Shown here: positions 33,350-45,964 of the stretch, one piece after another
Layout: every line of letters begins with the position of its first letter
How positions within the stretch are numbered: position 1 is the stretch's first letter
Assembly: GCA_963978905.1 (NCBI GenBank)
Contig: OZ022256.1
Span: forward strand, 39,914,001-39,978,000
Reading direction: 5' to 3'
Length of the DNA stretch: 64,000 nucleotides
Source: Trichostrongylus colubriformis
Lineage: Eukaryota; Nematoda; Chromadorea; Rhabditida; Trichostrongylidae
The notes under the pieces: model-generated
Database searches by the model: none
What the model saw: only the letters and a program-made list of their open reading frames with translations
Told to the model about the DNA's origin: nothing
Made by a program: the position numbers and the translations under genes

Positions 33350-34200
33350 GTTCAGTGGAGGGATTGTCGCGGAACGCGACTGTCCCTGTGGGCGCACCGC
33401 GCGCCTTGCCCGCCCCCAGTAGTGGCTCTATAAAAGGGGTCGCCACTGCCAGCCGGGGCACATACACCTTTCCCCCGGGAGGAGAGGGTCACCGGGCTAA
33501 GGCTGAGGATGCCAGGCCGGACTGTTGAGGGTGAGCGCTTGACTCTCATGCTCTGCAGGCCGTCAGGAAGCGGTGCGGTCGGCTTGATTTAGCACTGGTA
33601 CACTCACGTCCGTTATACCCGAGGACGTGGAAGGCTGCAGCCGGGGTAGAAAGCCTGCAGGGTGCAGGAGTCACCGCAGTTACCGCTCATATTCTAACAG
33701 TTGACCCTTGGGGGGATGGAGCACGGTCGGACCTAAGTCCGGGCAGGAAGACGGGAGTAGGGCGACTATTGTGAATAGTAAACATAATAAATATGGGGAC
33801 TATAATCCTTGTACTTGCTGTCGTCTCAAGGGTAGGTCATAGGTAGAAGTGCGAGATTATATACCTCCTAGAAGCGGCGACCATACTGTGGGGAAAGCAG
33901 TATGGCTCCTGAGGAAGCCCCCCCCCCACCCTCCCCAATCCGCAGGCACAGCAGCCGGTGGCGGGGTCCGGAGACCTGGCACACGATGCTGTTGCGCTAG
34001 CGGTCAGGAGGACAACCGCCCGACGAGCCGCAACAGGGATCCTTGAACACGAAACCTCTATCCGCAGACCTCGTCAAGCCTGCTCTGGGCGATCATCACC
34101 AATGGCAGCGAACACTTTGAAAAGGCTCAGCAACTTTTTAGAAACCGGGCGATGCATAAGCAGCACAACTGGTTGGGACATAGGAGCAGGCCGTAAACAA
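33350..34200 (+). repeat. GC-rich block, possibly the 5' region of a retroelement
   Basis: GC content is clearly above that of its surroundings. A TATA-like TATAAAA (33429-33435) lies in the loop of a short dyad (GTGGC 33422-33426, GCCAC 33442-33446). Downstream come G-rich tracts, a C-run near 33922 and a weak open frame (33849-34046). The arrangement recalls 5' leaders of nematode non-LTR elements, but no reverse transcriptase follows. Identity is uncertain. Confidence 0.3.
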
Positions 34201-36093
34201 TAACGAAGTGTGCCTTGTTGATTGACTTCCCTATACAAATTTTCGGAAATATTAAGTTATTCATTAAACATAAAATATCAGACATTTAGCTCCCAGAGGT
34301 CGCCAACAATACAGATCCCCATTGTGTACTTTGCACGACGTTTTCGGTTGATTCAATTAAACAGAGTATGTGCCTCTTTGCTTGAATCAAACCATACAAG
34401 CCATACAACGGGCTATCCTATCGTTGTAATCCTCTTTTCGTGTTAAAGCCTATCTACATAGAACTTTACAGCTAATCTAGCGCTACCTTTCCTATTAGGT
34501 TGAGAAAGTTTTGGCCGGTTTTCACTATTTCAATGTCGAGAAATCATCCAGACTGCAGTTTTCTTACAGGGTGAACACCGCTTGATTTACTACACTTTCA
34601 AGAACATTATGCATACCTGAGTATCTCATTTTAATGAAGGACTGACGTTTTACATATTCAGCGAAATAAAAAAAGTCGGCTCAAATCACCACTGATTCTA
34701 GATACGCTGCAATTGAAGGAGCTGTCCAGATATTTGGGGAAGTGGGGCTCAGTTAGCGCTAAATTTAGTGAATATCATGGCTGAGTAAGGGCTTTAGCCT
34801 GCAACTGCCTCAGTCACTGAAAGAGGACTTTTGAAAAAAGCTCGCGCAGGACTGCTCCGAAGGGTCGCGCAGCACCTACTTCTTGAGCTTTTTCAAATCT
34901 AAGCTACTTGAGGTGGTCAATTACATCTGGACTGGGAAGGCCAATAATTTTAGTTATCCCTTGCAAGCATAGACACTCATCGTTTCCTCCCGTTTTAGTT
35001 AAAGCATTTTGAGCAGTAAGTTTCAGAAACTCTTTTATTTACGCACTCCTGAAAACAAGGAGGACATAGTGTACCATGCAGGGGTGTGTGCAAAGTGGTA
35101 CGAATGGAAATTTCCGCACATATGGTGCGCAGAAACAATGACGAGGTAGAATCAAGGGGTCTAACAGCAAGTAGGGTCAAGTAATTAAAGAATAAACTGA
35201 CTGGAAAAGGGAAGTATCTAAACAGAAGAAGGAATCGTATGATTTCAATGATAAACTTCAATATTAATAATAACGTTAATCTAATAATAATTCATTATTT
35301 GATATATCAAACACGGACAAATGGATATGACCTTGAAATTTCGAAATCTAGAAATGAAGCATTGCCTTCGTTGGGACTCTACTAAACAAAAACTAATGAA
35401 GTGAAGTCATCCAAAAAGTGCAATTTTCGCAATGTTTTGAAATCCACGTAGTAATCTGGGAGCCTTCTGGTATTCCAAGGAACGCATGTATTTAGCAAGA
35501 GCAGCTTATCATCTATTCAAGGGGCACAACATGTACGTTGTTTCATATTGATCGTTTTCAGATATGAATTTATCTTGTGAACGCGCAAAGTGGGCTTAAA
35601 CTTTCCTGGCAACCTGATGAAATTGCGAATTCAGCTTATTCATTGTTTGACTAGCCGAGCTGGACTATTCAGTTAAGGACTGCAAGAGCTAAGCAACGCG
35701 GGTACTATTGAATCGCCTTCATGGTTGCTCCAAATAGAACAGACTAACAATGAAGTGAGAATCCCACTCTGGACCTTCCATAGTTCTTCAACAATGCCCG
35801 CTGATTGGCACCATTGTGCTCAAAAAGGAACTTTGCGAAATTGAGATTCCGACGGTAAGTAAGGATCGGAGGGGCGATATGTGCGTTTCACAGAGTTCTT
35901 CGAGCTTTTATGAGAAACCTTTTCAGCGGTTCCAGTGTTGCACTAGTTTTGAGTGACTTCGACCTTACCTTACACGAACATCAATGCGCCTTATTCTCTC
36001 TTTCCAACAAAGATACTGAACTGTGCCAACATTTTGCTACATGACAAAAGACATCAAATAGAACTAAAGAACTTTTCTTCTTCGCACCAACAG
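34201..36093. other. Mostly unassigned stretch
   Basis: A lone mariner-like terminus (TTAGGTTGAGAAAGTTTTGG near 34496) has no visible partner. A possible exon ends at a GTAAGT donor near 35854 (frame PLIGTIVLKKELCEIEIPT) but does not match the phase of the exon at 36094. Nothing else was recognised. Confidence 0.3.
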
Positions 36094-37162
36094 TAAGAGT
36101 GCCGCATTTCCAATTCTAACATGGGCTACTTTAGTCGAGCGAACCTTTCAAGAAGTGGTGGTTCGTGAAACAAAGAAAAGTATAATGCTATCACTGATTC
36201 CCAAAGTTCATACTCGTGACATAAGTCCTAACCATGATGGAATCAGTGCAGCTTCAGGGTATGAGGGCTCAGAATTTGGCAGTGGAATCACGCAGTCCGT
36301 ATCCATGTACATGTATGGTTACGAGGTTCTTTCCTTATTGCTAGGTGCCATAAATACATCAACATGGCTTTGGTACCGTAACAAATTGGCTGGCCAAGCC
36401 TATATCGCCCGATTTTTGTCAAATTCGCTAATAGCAGAAGTTGCTCGGATTCTCGCTAATGCTTTTCAAGAGGAATCCCTACAAGATTCTCGAGTAAGGC
36501 GTCGCTTTTATGGGCGCAAGGTAGAGATGTGTGTAGAACAAAGAATCTATTCTCCTTCCGCTAACCAAGTGTTTAACGAATAATGCGTGCTTCAGGTCAA
36601 CGCTAACATTTTGTTTTCAGTTACACATATATCCGAATAATCGCAATCGTGCAATTCGTCTTCTTCATCGTACCGTTTCCACTGAAGATACTCACCGAAC
36701 ACTATCAGCGTGGTCAAACGTGGATTGCCACCAATTTCCTGCCTGTTGTAATCGGCCTTTTTCACTTCGCCATCTCGTCGCTATGCCTTTGTGTTGCCTT
36801 CCGACTACAACTCTTGCTCAATTATGTCAGGGTCAGTGCTTCCGCTATTTATAATTGATCAATAATGACAGCTCCACGGCTTGGTGAAACAACTTTTTCG
36901 CAGCATTTCTGGCATCAAAACGACATTGACTCCGATCAACAGCAACGCTCGAGTGCAAATTTGGCACATACAAGTGAGCACCATGCGGAAAATGCTCTAT
37001 TTCACCTCTGATTGTCAGCGAGCACGTCTTCTCGCGCCCGTTGCGGGCGAGAGCAGACCAGGCAACACCGCTCAGAGCCATGACAAAGGACTTCAACTGA
37101 GCTTACTCGAAATTGGAGTAAATCAGTTCATTCTATGGATACGTGAAGATTATCGAGAATGA
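36094..37162 (+). CDS. Unidentified multi-membrane-segment protein, possible chemoreceptor
   Basis: The best-supported part is 36621-36831 (acceptor TTGTTTTCAG, donor GTCAGT), a 40-bp intron, 36872-36973 (acceptor TGACAG, donor GTGAGC), and 37019-37162 to TGA. All are in phase 0, although the last intron (45 bp) is also readable through. The first exon encodes two hydrophobic segments (IIAIVQFVFFIVPF and VVIGLFHFAISSLCLCVAF). Upstream, a frame opens after CACCAACAG at 36094 (FPILTWATLVERTF) and continues with another hydrophobic stretch (YEVLSLLLGAI) and a polar loop. Its donor is unclear. Size and pattern would fit a nematode serpentine receptor, but no family motif is decisive. 5' exons are missing. 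Confidence 0.45.
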
Positions 37163-37751
37163 GCCACTCCCGCAACTCGAGGTTGACTGGCTGAAGCGCT
37201 AATACTCTATAAGTCGGAGGAGGCTCACCATCTAAATTACCAGGGTTTTCAGCTTTTACGACCCTTTCGCTCATTTCTCTCAGTGTGATCTCTTTCTCAT
37301 TTCCTGTTTTTTTCGTTGCTCCCCGTAATCTCCAAAAGTGACTGAAATCAGAGGTGGCTAGAAGAGCATGATTTTGAGTGTTTTGGAAGCTTTTTGCTCG
37401 TTCCTCTTCACTGCCACACCTTTAGAGTCCCCATTTTCATTTTTGAGTGCGATATACATACTACACAATCGTGAAATGCTCTTTAAAAGGTACACCTTTC
37501 GATGTCAGATGATTCAGCTTTCTTTCTGAGGGTAATGGATGTGTAGTGTATATTGAAAGTTGGGGGAAGGATTTCCTCTGTGAGCAAACCCGAGGATTTC
37601 CTTAACTTCAATATTGCACTAATGCTCGCCTATCAGTGAGGAAGAAAAGACTCACTGGCCACACGGTGTTTCGTAGTTATTGACAGATATTGATACTATC
37701 GAATATTGCAGATTCTGCGATGTAGATTATTGATACTGGAACAGGATACTA

Positions 37752-38781
37752 TTGGGTTTAGGAATAAGTCCCCGCCGTTTTTTTAAACCCGTTTTTCACA
37801 TTGTTCCCTTCATCTTTCGACGGAACTTATATATGTTTTCGATAGAGCTTTTCCTGCTCTACAAAACGCTGCTACCTGTTTTTTGATTCCTTTGACTACG
37901 TCATATATGTGAGTTTTGGAAATGAAGTAAGCTGAAGGCAAAAAATTGTCATTTGCGCACCTCATCTTTCTTGCCTGCCATCGAGATCAAAAAATGTACT
38001 TGTATGTGTTTTCGATAGCTTTTGCTCTACAGAATGGTATTACTTTTTATTCAAATCGCTCAACTTTTCGCTGTTTTTAAAACTTACAAATGCAGCACTC
38101 GCAAAAATGTACACTTTTGTTGTCTCTCTTCCTCGTCTGACATTGAGATTGGAGAGAATATTTTTTTATATGCATTCGATACGGCTTTATTTGCTCTACA
38201 AGATGACACCATTCATGGAGCTCTTTTCGCTCCACAAGATAGTGTTTACGGTTTCTGTTCAAATTAATTTCTTTCATTTTTTAGATCATTTAAAAGTCGA
38301 CGAAATCAAGCATTTTCGACACCGTGTTTGAACAGAAACCGTAAACACTATGTTGTGGAGCGAAAAGAGCTCTATCGAATGACACAAAACACTCTGCCAA
38401 GAAACTCATTTTCATTACGCAATTTTGAAGTGAAAAAAAAACGTGGAGACTTATTCTTACATGCTAAGATATGAGAGGGTACAAAAGAAGAGTGGTGTCT
38501 CTTGTAGAGCAAAAAAAGCCGTATCGAATGCATAAAAAAGTATTCTCTCCAATCTCAATGTCAGACGAGGAAGAGAGACAACAAAAGTGCGCACTTTTGC
38601 GAGTGCTGCTTTTGTAAGTCTTAAAAACAGCAAAAAAATTGAGCGATTTGAATAAAAAGTAATACCGTTCTGTAGAGCAGAAAAAGCTCTATCGAAAACA
38701 TATATAAGTTTCGTCGAAAGATGAAGGAAACAATGTGAAAAACGGGTTTAAAAAACGGCAGGAACTTATTCCTCAACCCAT
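37752..38781. mobile_element. Foldback element, family A, copy 1
   Basis: Starts TTGGGTTTAGGAATAAGTCC after TA (37750-37751). The inverse sequence ends at about 38781, before TA. Both arms carry a repeated hairpin unit (GATAGAGCTnnnnnnGCTCTACA) at about 37838, 38009, 38176 and 38215 on the left and near 38350, 38500 and 38670 on the right. The left arm lacks the stretch between units 3 and 4, and the right arm lacks the stretch between units 1 and 2. Non-coding. Confidence 0.88.
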
Positions 38782-38900
38782 TATAAAAACCTATATTTAT
38801 TGATTGACAGTCCTGAATAATGTACCTCAGATAATATCAACCCGAATCTACCACTTGGTTCCAAGGGCGTATCAATAGCATGCAGCAAATCTGCAAGAAT

Positions 38901-38921
38901 ATTTATTTATTTATTTATTTA
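38901..38921 (-). repeat. (TAAA)n tail of the LINE
   Basis: Five ATTT units on the plus strand, at the 3' boundary of the minus-strand LINE. Confidence 0.75.
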
Positions 38922-40255
38922 CTTTGCGTCCGCAGACGCGCTGCCATGACATATCTTGCAGATAGGAGTTAATCTGGATATCGTTCAAAAAAACAATAGT
39001 CAGAGTAAATAGCAAGTCAATGTCAAACTCGGAAAACACAGGCTGTAACAGAACAAAAACAATGAAATAAAATAAATCTCTGAGAACATGGTAGTAACGG
39101 AAGTAGAGTGAAGAGAGAGTACGATGAGTTCAGGCTCTGTCCAGATTTGTGGAGAAGATCCTTGCAACTGGAGTGGTAGCGCAGCAACTCATCCGGCTAC
39201 CAAAACGGCCAGGTGACGTCGTGACCGCTCCAACCCGCATATGTAGAAGCCAGAACACGATACTCCCCTGCACCAGTCGGCTATGGTGCCCGGTCGCCAC
39301 AAGTGGGGTCATAGGGGCTTACCGCAACTTCGAGACACGGGTATGCCGACCTCCCTCGTGGAAACGGTAAGCTAGGAGAGTATAATGCCTAAACTACACG
39401 CATGCGCCCGGAGCGATCATCCAGTTCCCAACCGTTGGCCCTAGACAAGGAGTGAACCCCCGAGCTACAGAGTATCTGCCTTCCTTAAAAGCTGTTAAGA
39501 ATCCGAATAAGGTCAAGCTGAACAAACTGATCAGTGACAGATTCAGCGACAGGCGAGATAGGAGAAATAAAATAAAGCGAAATAGGCACAACTTCAGGAA
39601 GCAATCCATTGAAAGGCGATGCAAGAGAATAAGAAGGTATGTGCCAGCTCAGCATCAAGCTATATCGGGGATGCCGAGTATCTCTAGAAGATTCAACCGC
39701 TTGATGGCCCTTTTGAAATGGTTGAAGTTTGTAAGTTCCAGGAGAGTAGAAGGCATAGCTTCCAGCCATTTCGCTGTCCTTGCAGAGAAGCTGTTCAACC
39801 AAAGTTCGCGACAATATTTGCCCATCCTGTGGTTGAGAATAGAAACCTCTTCTGCCGGATGTGGGCAGAAAAGTCCAGTAGGTGGATGGCTTAATGCGAA
39901 GTTCACCTTTCAGAAGCTTGAAAGCAAAAACTAGATCCGATTGAAGGCGCCTATAATAGAGACTTTTCAAATTCAATTTTTTCAGCCGTTCTTGATACCC
40001 TGGCAAGGCTTGTGGATAGTTATCAGATGGAAAAACTCGGTAAAATAGAATCCTAGTGAAAGTCTTTTGGATTCTTTCGATTTTTTGCATATCACCGACA
40101 AGAGAAGGGCTCCATACAGAGCTACAGTACTCTATCACTGGTAGGACGTACATTTTATACAGCTTAATCCACACGTTAGCCTCGGAACTATGTATATTTC
40201 TGAATAACATATGGACTAGCCTGAGCCCCTTTTTGGAAATCACTACAGTGCGTTT

Positions 40256-41791
40256 CATAATTATAAGGTCACCTCTGAATTTCAGGTTTTCTCAACAACA
40301 CTCCATTGAGGAATCTTTTCAAACCCATAGACGGATTCCTCACCTGAAATAACCCCGGTGTCCGATTTTTGGTAGCAGTCTCGTTCACCTCATGTTTTTA
40401 AAAGAATTTTATGTTTTTTTGCACCGTTTCATAATTATAAGGTCACCCTGAAAAAAGGAAAAAGGTAAGGCCCCGACAGGTCTGTGATGGTAGATATGTC
40501 TTCCAAATACATCTTCGAGATACATATTCAATCGTCTTGTGGCTAGCTAATATGTTCCGAGAGAAAGGCCCAGATTTGGGATTCTTGTGGTGCTAGGTTC
40601 GGTTTGAGAGCCATTCCAAAAAAAATTGGAAGATTCCTGTGTTCAGTTAGATGACATTTGAGAGATTCGGTGTCTTCAGATGTTTCTCAAGCTCTGGATT
40701 CCCACATGAGATTATTATCATTAACGAGGAAAGGATTGTGGGGTCCACTTCCTACAGCACCTCCTCCACGGACCAGATTTGTTTGGAGTTAAACCATTTT
40801 TAGTCTGGAACCACAGCGTGTACAGCAGCGAGGAAGAGCAGAAACATCACTGGAGAAGTAATGAAGTACTTCCCGAGGCCTACAGCACACCATAAGGCGG
40901 AACGACTTCAATTCATAAAGTTGTTCTTAAGCACGGATTGAAGGAAACTGAATTTGCATAGCATTTGCACCCTGCATGCGAATCATTCCATCCGAATTGT
41001 ACTTTTGAGTCTGAAAATACTCTGTTTGTATGGTGCTGACGGGTAGAGGTAGTACTAGCTTGGTCTGAGAAGTGCGCCGATCTACCGGAGCCTTGGCAAT
41101 TTTTGTGGGAGAAGGGTGATGGCCTAAGTGGTTTCCGGCAATGAGGTTGCATTGAACCTTGCCTTCGCAACCTGCAGAATGGACTCCAGAGAGTACTAGG
41201 AGATCTTACGAGGAAATCAGTTGCCTTTTGGAGCCGACCGGCTCTTCATAATTGCGTCTAGCTGCATGACAAGGTTGTTGTTCACGTAGGTCATTCAACG
41301 GAATCGTGGTTAAAGTTCCAAAATGCGGACCTCCAGCCATAGATAAGATGTAGTCTGGGTCTCAGCTCTACTAGAGAAATCTAGAAGACATCGCCTCAAT
41401 ATTTACACCATTATTAGTCAATTCTGGGAAGGGAAACTGGATGAAAAAGGCAATCATTGAAGAGTGGAACAATATCTGGGGTTGGGCTCTTCAACCGCTG
41501 GTTAATGTCGTTCTTAAACAGGAGGGAGCCATAGATTATGAGCTCCTTCGCATGCACTGTTTACTCTAGCAAATCTTCTCTTTCTTCGGGGTGACCTTAT
41601 AATTATGAAACGGCACAAAAATCACAAAATATTCATAGAAATATCGGGCTAAAAGGTAATGTCATCAAAACTAGTATGGAAGGGTTTTCTGTGGTGAGGA
41701 ATCCGTAAAAAATACTTAAAAAATTTTCGGCTGGCTGTGTGTTCTGAAAACCGAAAATTTGGGGGTGACCTTATAATTATGAAACGCACTG
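40256..41791 (-). mobile_element. Tc1-type element, copy 2, with doubled termini (1536 bp)
   Basis: Outer ends CAGTGCGTTTCATAATTATA and the inverse are flanked by TA (40254-40255, 41792-41793). A second set of related ends sits inside (GCACCGTTTCATAATTATAA near 40426 and the inverse near 41590-41612). Minus-strand frames include VFSDSKVQFGWND, resembling the FSDE region of Tc1 transposases, but no intact gene remains. It interrupts the RT domain of the CR1-like LINE. Confidence 0.8.
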
Positions 41792-44750
41792 TATTATATG
41801 ATCGCTCCACTTCAGACTCCTTGACAGGTTCACTTCAAGGTCTTTGGTAGTGTCGCATTTACTTATTGGAGTTCCATCAGGGAAGCAGACGTCTAACTGA
41901 GGCGACCCTAATGTGAAAAGATGGGTTTTATTCGGATCAATTTTGAGTCCCCATTGAGTACACCAATTGACCATCTTTTCAACGGCTTGGTTCAGAAGGT
42001 TCTGAGCGCTTTCTTCACTATTTTCCTCATAAGCAATAGAAATTTTTATGTCATCGGCAAAGGCTGCGACCTGCAGATTGTATCCGTTCTGATGTAGCCT
42101 ACGAGGTCGTAAGTATAGATAAGGAAAAGCAGTGGTGAAAGGCTACCTCCCTGAGGAACTCCAGACGTGCAATTTCTCGAGGTGGACACATAGTTGGAGT
42201 AGCGGACTCTCATTTTCCACTCTGTCAAGTAGGACTGGAACCATCTAAGCGCACACCCTCTGACACTGATGCTTTCAAGCTTCACCAGAAGGCTGGACCT
42301 GCAAACCGTGTCGAAAGCTTCCGTTAGATCGAAGTAGACGATGGCCATCCTGCGACCCGAATTTATTGCTTCAATCCAGTAGTGCGTGCAATCAATTAGT
42401 TGCGAGCACGTAGAAGCGCCAGGGAAGAATCCGTGTTGCTCTAGAGGAATACACTTCAATTCAGTGACCCATTCCAATAGAAAGTTCTTGACTATTTTTT
42501 TGCAATACTTTCAGTGGCGTAGATAAGATACTTATCGTTCGGTAGTTTGAGACAAGATTGGAGTCGTTTGACTTGGGAATGGGAGTTACGATTGCATGCT
42601 TCCAAATCGAGGGGACCTGTTCCGAAAGGAAGGATATATTGTAGATGTGCGCCAGGCGTATTGCAAGCTGTTTAGCGAACACCTTGAAAAAAAACTGAGG
42701 CACACCGTCAGCAATTAGGGAGAAAGAGGGCTTCAGAGCTTTGAGTTATTCGTGCACCATTTGTGGGGTAATAATTGGAAATTCAAAGCATTTATCCGTG
42801 ATACAAGGTGTGGTGTGTAACCTGTCAGAAGCCGGAGTGAAAACGCTTTCAAAGTAGTCAGCAAGAGCCTCAGTTTTATCGAGATCCGTGGTGTATTTCT
42901 CACCTTTTATTCCACGAAGATTTTCACTTACTATCTTCTGTTTGAGAAATCTACTTGCGTATGCGGCTAAACGCTTGATGTTTCCTTTCTCAGCTAACTT
43001 CTTAATCTTATAGTTGAGGAAACGTTTTGAATGTCTGTCGAGTTCTTTGCTCAACTCCAGGAAGAAGGCTGATTTACAAGTATGCGGGCTTTCATAGAAA
43101 TGTCTCACTCGTAACCCAATTAGATTCAGAATATGCTTTGGATAGCTTCCTACTTGCATTCCGATATACTTGAGGGGAACAAACTGCTCAATGAGGTTAT
43201 GAAGAATACAAGCGAATCGAGCGTAAATTTCATCAACGTTATTGTAGCCATTAAAAGTCGCCAACCAACTAATATTGCTGAGATGGTACGCTATTGCCTC
43301 TTCATCTAAATGATAGAAGTCCCTTGCCACGGTTCTTTCCCCATCACTGCGGACGCCAATCAATTCAAAAGATACAATATTATGGTCAGAAGCTGCTAAC
43401 GGTGGTAAGGGTCTAATCTGAGAAATTGTTCCTACTGGGGAGAGTACTAAATCCAGTAATCTTTCTTGACGCGTAGGGAAATCCACTAACTGAATCACCG
43501 AGAGAGCATCAAAGATCGATAGGAATTTGTTTTCTGTGGCTGAGACCCCTGAGCGATTGCACCAATCAATATTCAGATTGAAATCCCCTAAAATCGTGGT
43601 GGGGAAGGTCACCGCAGAAACGAGATCGAATAAAATCGATACTAGGGCATCGTCTGACAGGCTGTGGAATCGGGAGGTCGATAGGCAAGTAGGAAGCGAT
43701 GTCTAGTCGGCAAAAGAGTGTCAAAACAAATAACATCAGATTTCAAGGCTTCACCATCGAAAACAATACTTTCGTAGGACACTAGACTATGTATTAGAGC
43801 GCTACTCCTCCACCCTTTCGGATAGACCTATCTTTCCTCAAAATGGAATATGGAAGATCAGAGCAGATTTCAGAATTTGCAATGTTTCTAGTTAACCAGG
43901 TTTTTGTGACGAATACGAAAAGGGGCGTGGAAGAGCTAAGAAGGCAGTGTAAATGAGAGATTTTATTTACCAAACTTCGTGCGTTCAGCAGAACACACTG
44001 TGCAGTCAAAAATTTCGTGGAGGAGGAGAAACTTGAAAACTTTTTCACTTGAGAAAAAGGTGCTCCAGAAGCAGCTTTCTTTTTCATCAGTGGGATATCA
44101 GAAGCCTTGACTAGCTCACCTCGATAAACAACATAGGTACGCTTACCTTGAGGCTCTTTTCTGTTACAGGGCCGGGGGTGCTGAAAAAAAGTAAATTTGC
44201 CCACGGCTCACATCTCCCAATTATACAAAACATAGGGAAACGAAAGGAGTGAAAGTATTTGGGCAAAATATTCCCGAAATGTTCCCTGAAAGCAGGAACA
44301 AGCTGAGACTCACTACTTTCATTTTCATAAAAATTTGGAACCTTCAAGCGGCGCAGTCGGGCTTCAGAGCACCCACGGTATCAAGGTCCCCTTAGAACAG
44401 TAGCCGTGTTCCATGGTAGGTCTTTTGTGGGAAGCTTCCTAAGGATTGACCCTTCGGTTCAGACAAGGCTGCTATGATCCGAAGTATCATTTTCATACCC
44501 AAATCCGCCCCGGAGGGGTTACAGTGGTAAGGGCACGTTTTGGCTCTTGGAAAAGAAGGGGAACCTGGGGGCCCGGGAAAAACGGAATGTTAAAGAAGGC
44601 GAAATTCCGGATTTTGCCCAGTTGAGGTGACAAAACTTGTTCACTCTTTCCTCGCTCCCGTTCCTGCTCCTGCAGAAGGCTGCCACGGAGTATAGTGATA
44701 GAGGGAGGTCTGCTCTTGAATCTGGGGATGTAATACCTCAACAAAATTTG

Positions 44751-45560
44751 CTGTAGTTCGACTAAAGTAGGGTGAAAGTGGAGGAGAAAATTTTTTTTGG
44801 CACCCCCTGTAGTTATTGACCAGTCGACTATTGATTAGTAGCAGAAATACCTTGCTGCTGTTGAAGGGGTCGAGGATATGGCGATGTCGCCGGCTTCAAG
44901 CAAGTCGCAGCTTGAAGGGGTCGAAGAGATGGCGGACGTCGCCTGAAGGCAAGTATAGGGAGTATTGAAGCCAGAAGATCCGAAGAGCCGAAGAGCAGCT
45001 GAAGCCGAAGCAGAAGCTCCGCCAGAGGTGGCGGCGGGGTTATATACAGGCGCGTATGAGTCATTAGCTGAGAACTATCGCACAATCTGAAACATTCCTC
45101 AAGATCAGCGTGAAGATAAAGAAATGAAGAAAGAAATGCAATCAATACTTGATCCTGCTAACACACTTAATTAGAAAAAGCCTTTCTAACCGTATATTTA
45201 CAAAGTAGCAATTTACTACAGGATGGTTGGTAACTATCGTTATGCACTTTGCATGTTGCGAGGTGTGTACCTTTATGTCAGGATTTCGCACGACGACGAG
45301 CGGCGTGCGACGCAATATGTGCGAGCTATGCACGACGCGGTAGTTGGGACCTGGAAATTACACGTTAATGCTGGGCGCGATACGCAGTTGACTTGTAATC
45401 GCTTCGGGACCCAACAACATAGCGTTTTTAACTCGTCCACATTGCTTCGCTTGCGACATGCCGCGGTGCGAAATTCTGCTATAAGGGTGCACGCCCCATG
45501 TAGCGGCGCCACAGGGCGCCCATAGAACATAAAATGGCCACGCCCACCTGAAATGACTGT
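44751..45560. other. Unassigned stretch with a short direct repeat
   Basis: TTGAAGGGGTCGAGGATATG near 44860 is repeated as TTGAAGGGGTCGAAGAGATG near 44910. The AT-poor segment 45290-45540 has open frames in several phases but no splice context. Confidence 0.3.
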
Positions 45561-45600
45561 ATGCGACAATGAAGCGACTTTTTACTAAGTGGCATTGCCT

Positions 45601-45888
45601 GGGTGGGGGGAAATCCGCCAAAAAATCGCGTGGCCGCCCGCGGCGAGCGGCTCGGCTGGTGCGAGTACCAGTGGCAGGGCATGGCAGCCTTCAAGCGAGA
45701 CAGTGTGGCAAAGGTGGAGGAGGCAGGGCGGCGTCGCTGGAGGAGGCAGTGTGGCATGGCTAGAGTGCAGAAGTGACGCAGCCACGCTCTGCCGGGCTCC
45801 CAAGAGCAAAATCGATTCGCAAGTCGTACTGGTGGCGCCGCGAGTGCGACGCCGCTGACGCGATTTTTTGGCGGATTTCCCCCCACCC
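45601..45888. mobile_element. GC-rich MITE, intact copy with perfect 30-bp terminal repeats
   Basis: 45601-45630 (starting GGGTGGGGGGAAATCCGCC) is the exact reverse complement of 45859-45888. TTGCCT lies immediately left and again just beyond the right end, possibly a target duplication. The interior is GC-rich with GGAGGAGGCAG repeats and no intact gene. It lies directly upstream of the gene starting at 45965. Confidence 0.85.
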
Positions 45889-45964
45889 CGTTTGCCTAGG
45901 TAAAGTTGCTTGCGAACAAGGTAGTACAACAAAGAAGTTCAAATCGTCAAGGCAACGTGGGAGA

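Larger units (their letters stand above)
38901..44750 (-). mobile_element. CR1-like non-LTR retrotransposon, broken and interrupted
   Basis: On the minus strand the order is: an endonuclease start (LLNARSLVNKISHL, then KTWL, near 44000), the rest of the nuclease (ILGDFNLNIDW, AASDHNIVSFEL, 43612 onward), the RT fingers (AIVTPIPKSNDSN), RT palm (FDLTEAFDTV; GVPQGGSLSPLLF), an FADD box one frame over (about 42060), PNKTHLF, and a thumb/C-terminal part (VLPVIEYCSSVWSP) ending at 39485. About 560 bp of 3' UTR ends in (TAAA)n at 38921-38901, a tail typical of CR1/L2 elements. Several frameshifts are present. A Tc1-type element lies at 40256-41791. The 5' end is approximate. Confidence 0.83.

Noticed and set aside
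38901..38921. ATTT microsatellite as a CRISPR-like or regulatory repeat
   Set aside because: It sits exactly at the 3' end of the minus-strand LINE and is its (TAAA)n tail.
39150..39440. TGGTAGCGCAGC, an A-box-like motif
   Set aside because: No matching B-box at tRNA distance; it lies in the 3' UTR of the CR1-like LINE.
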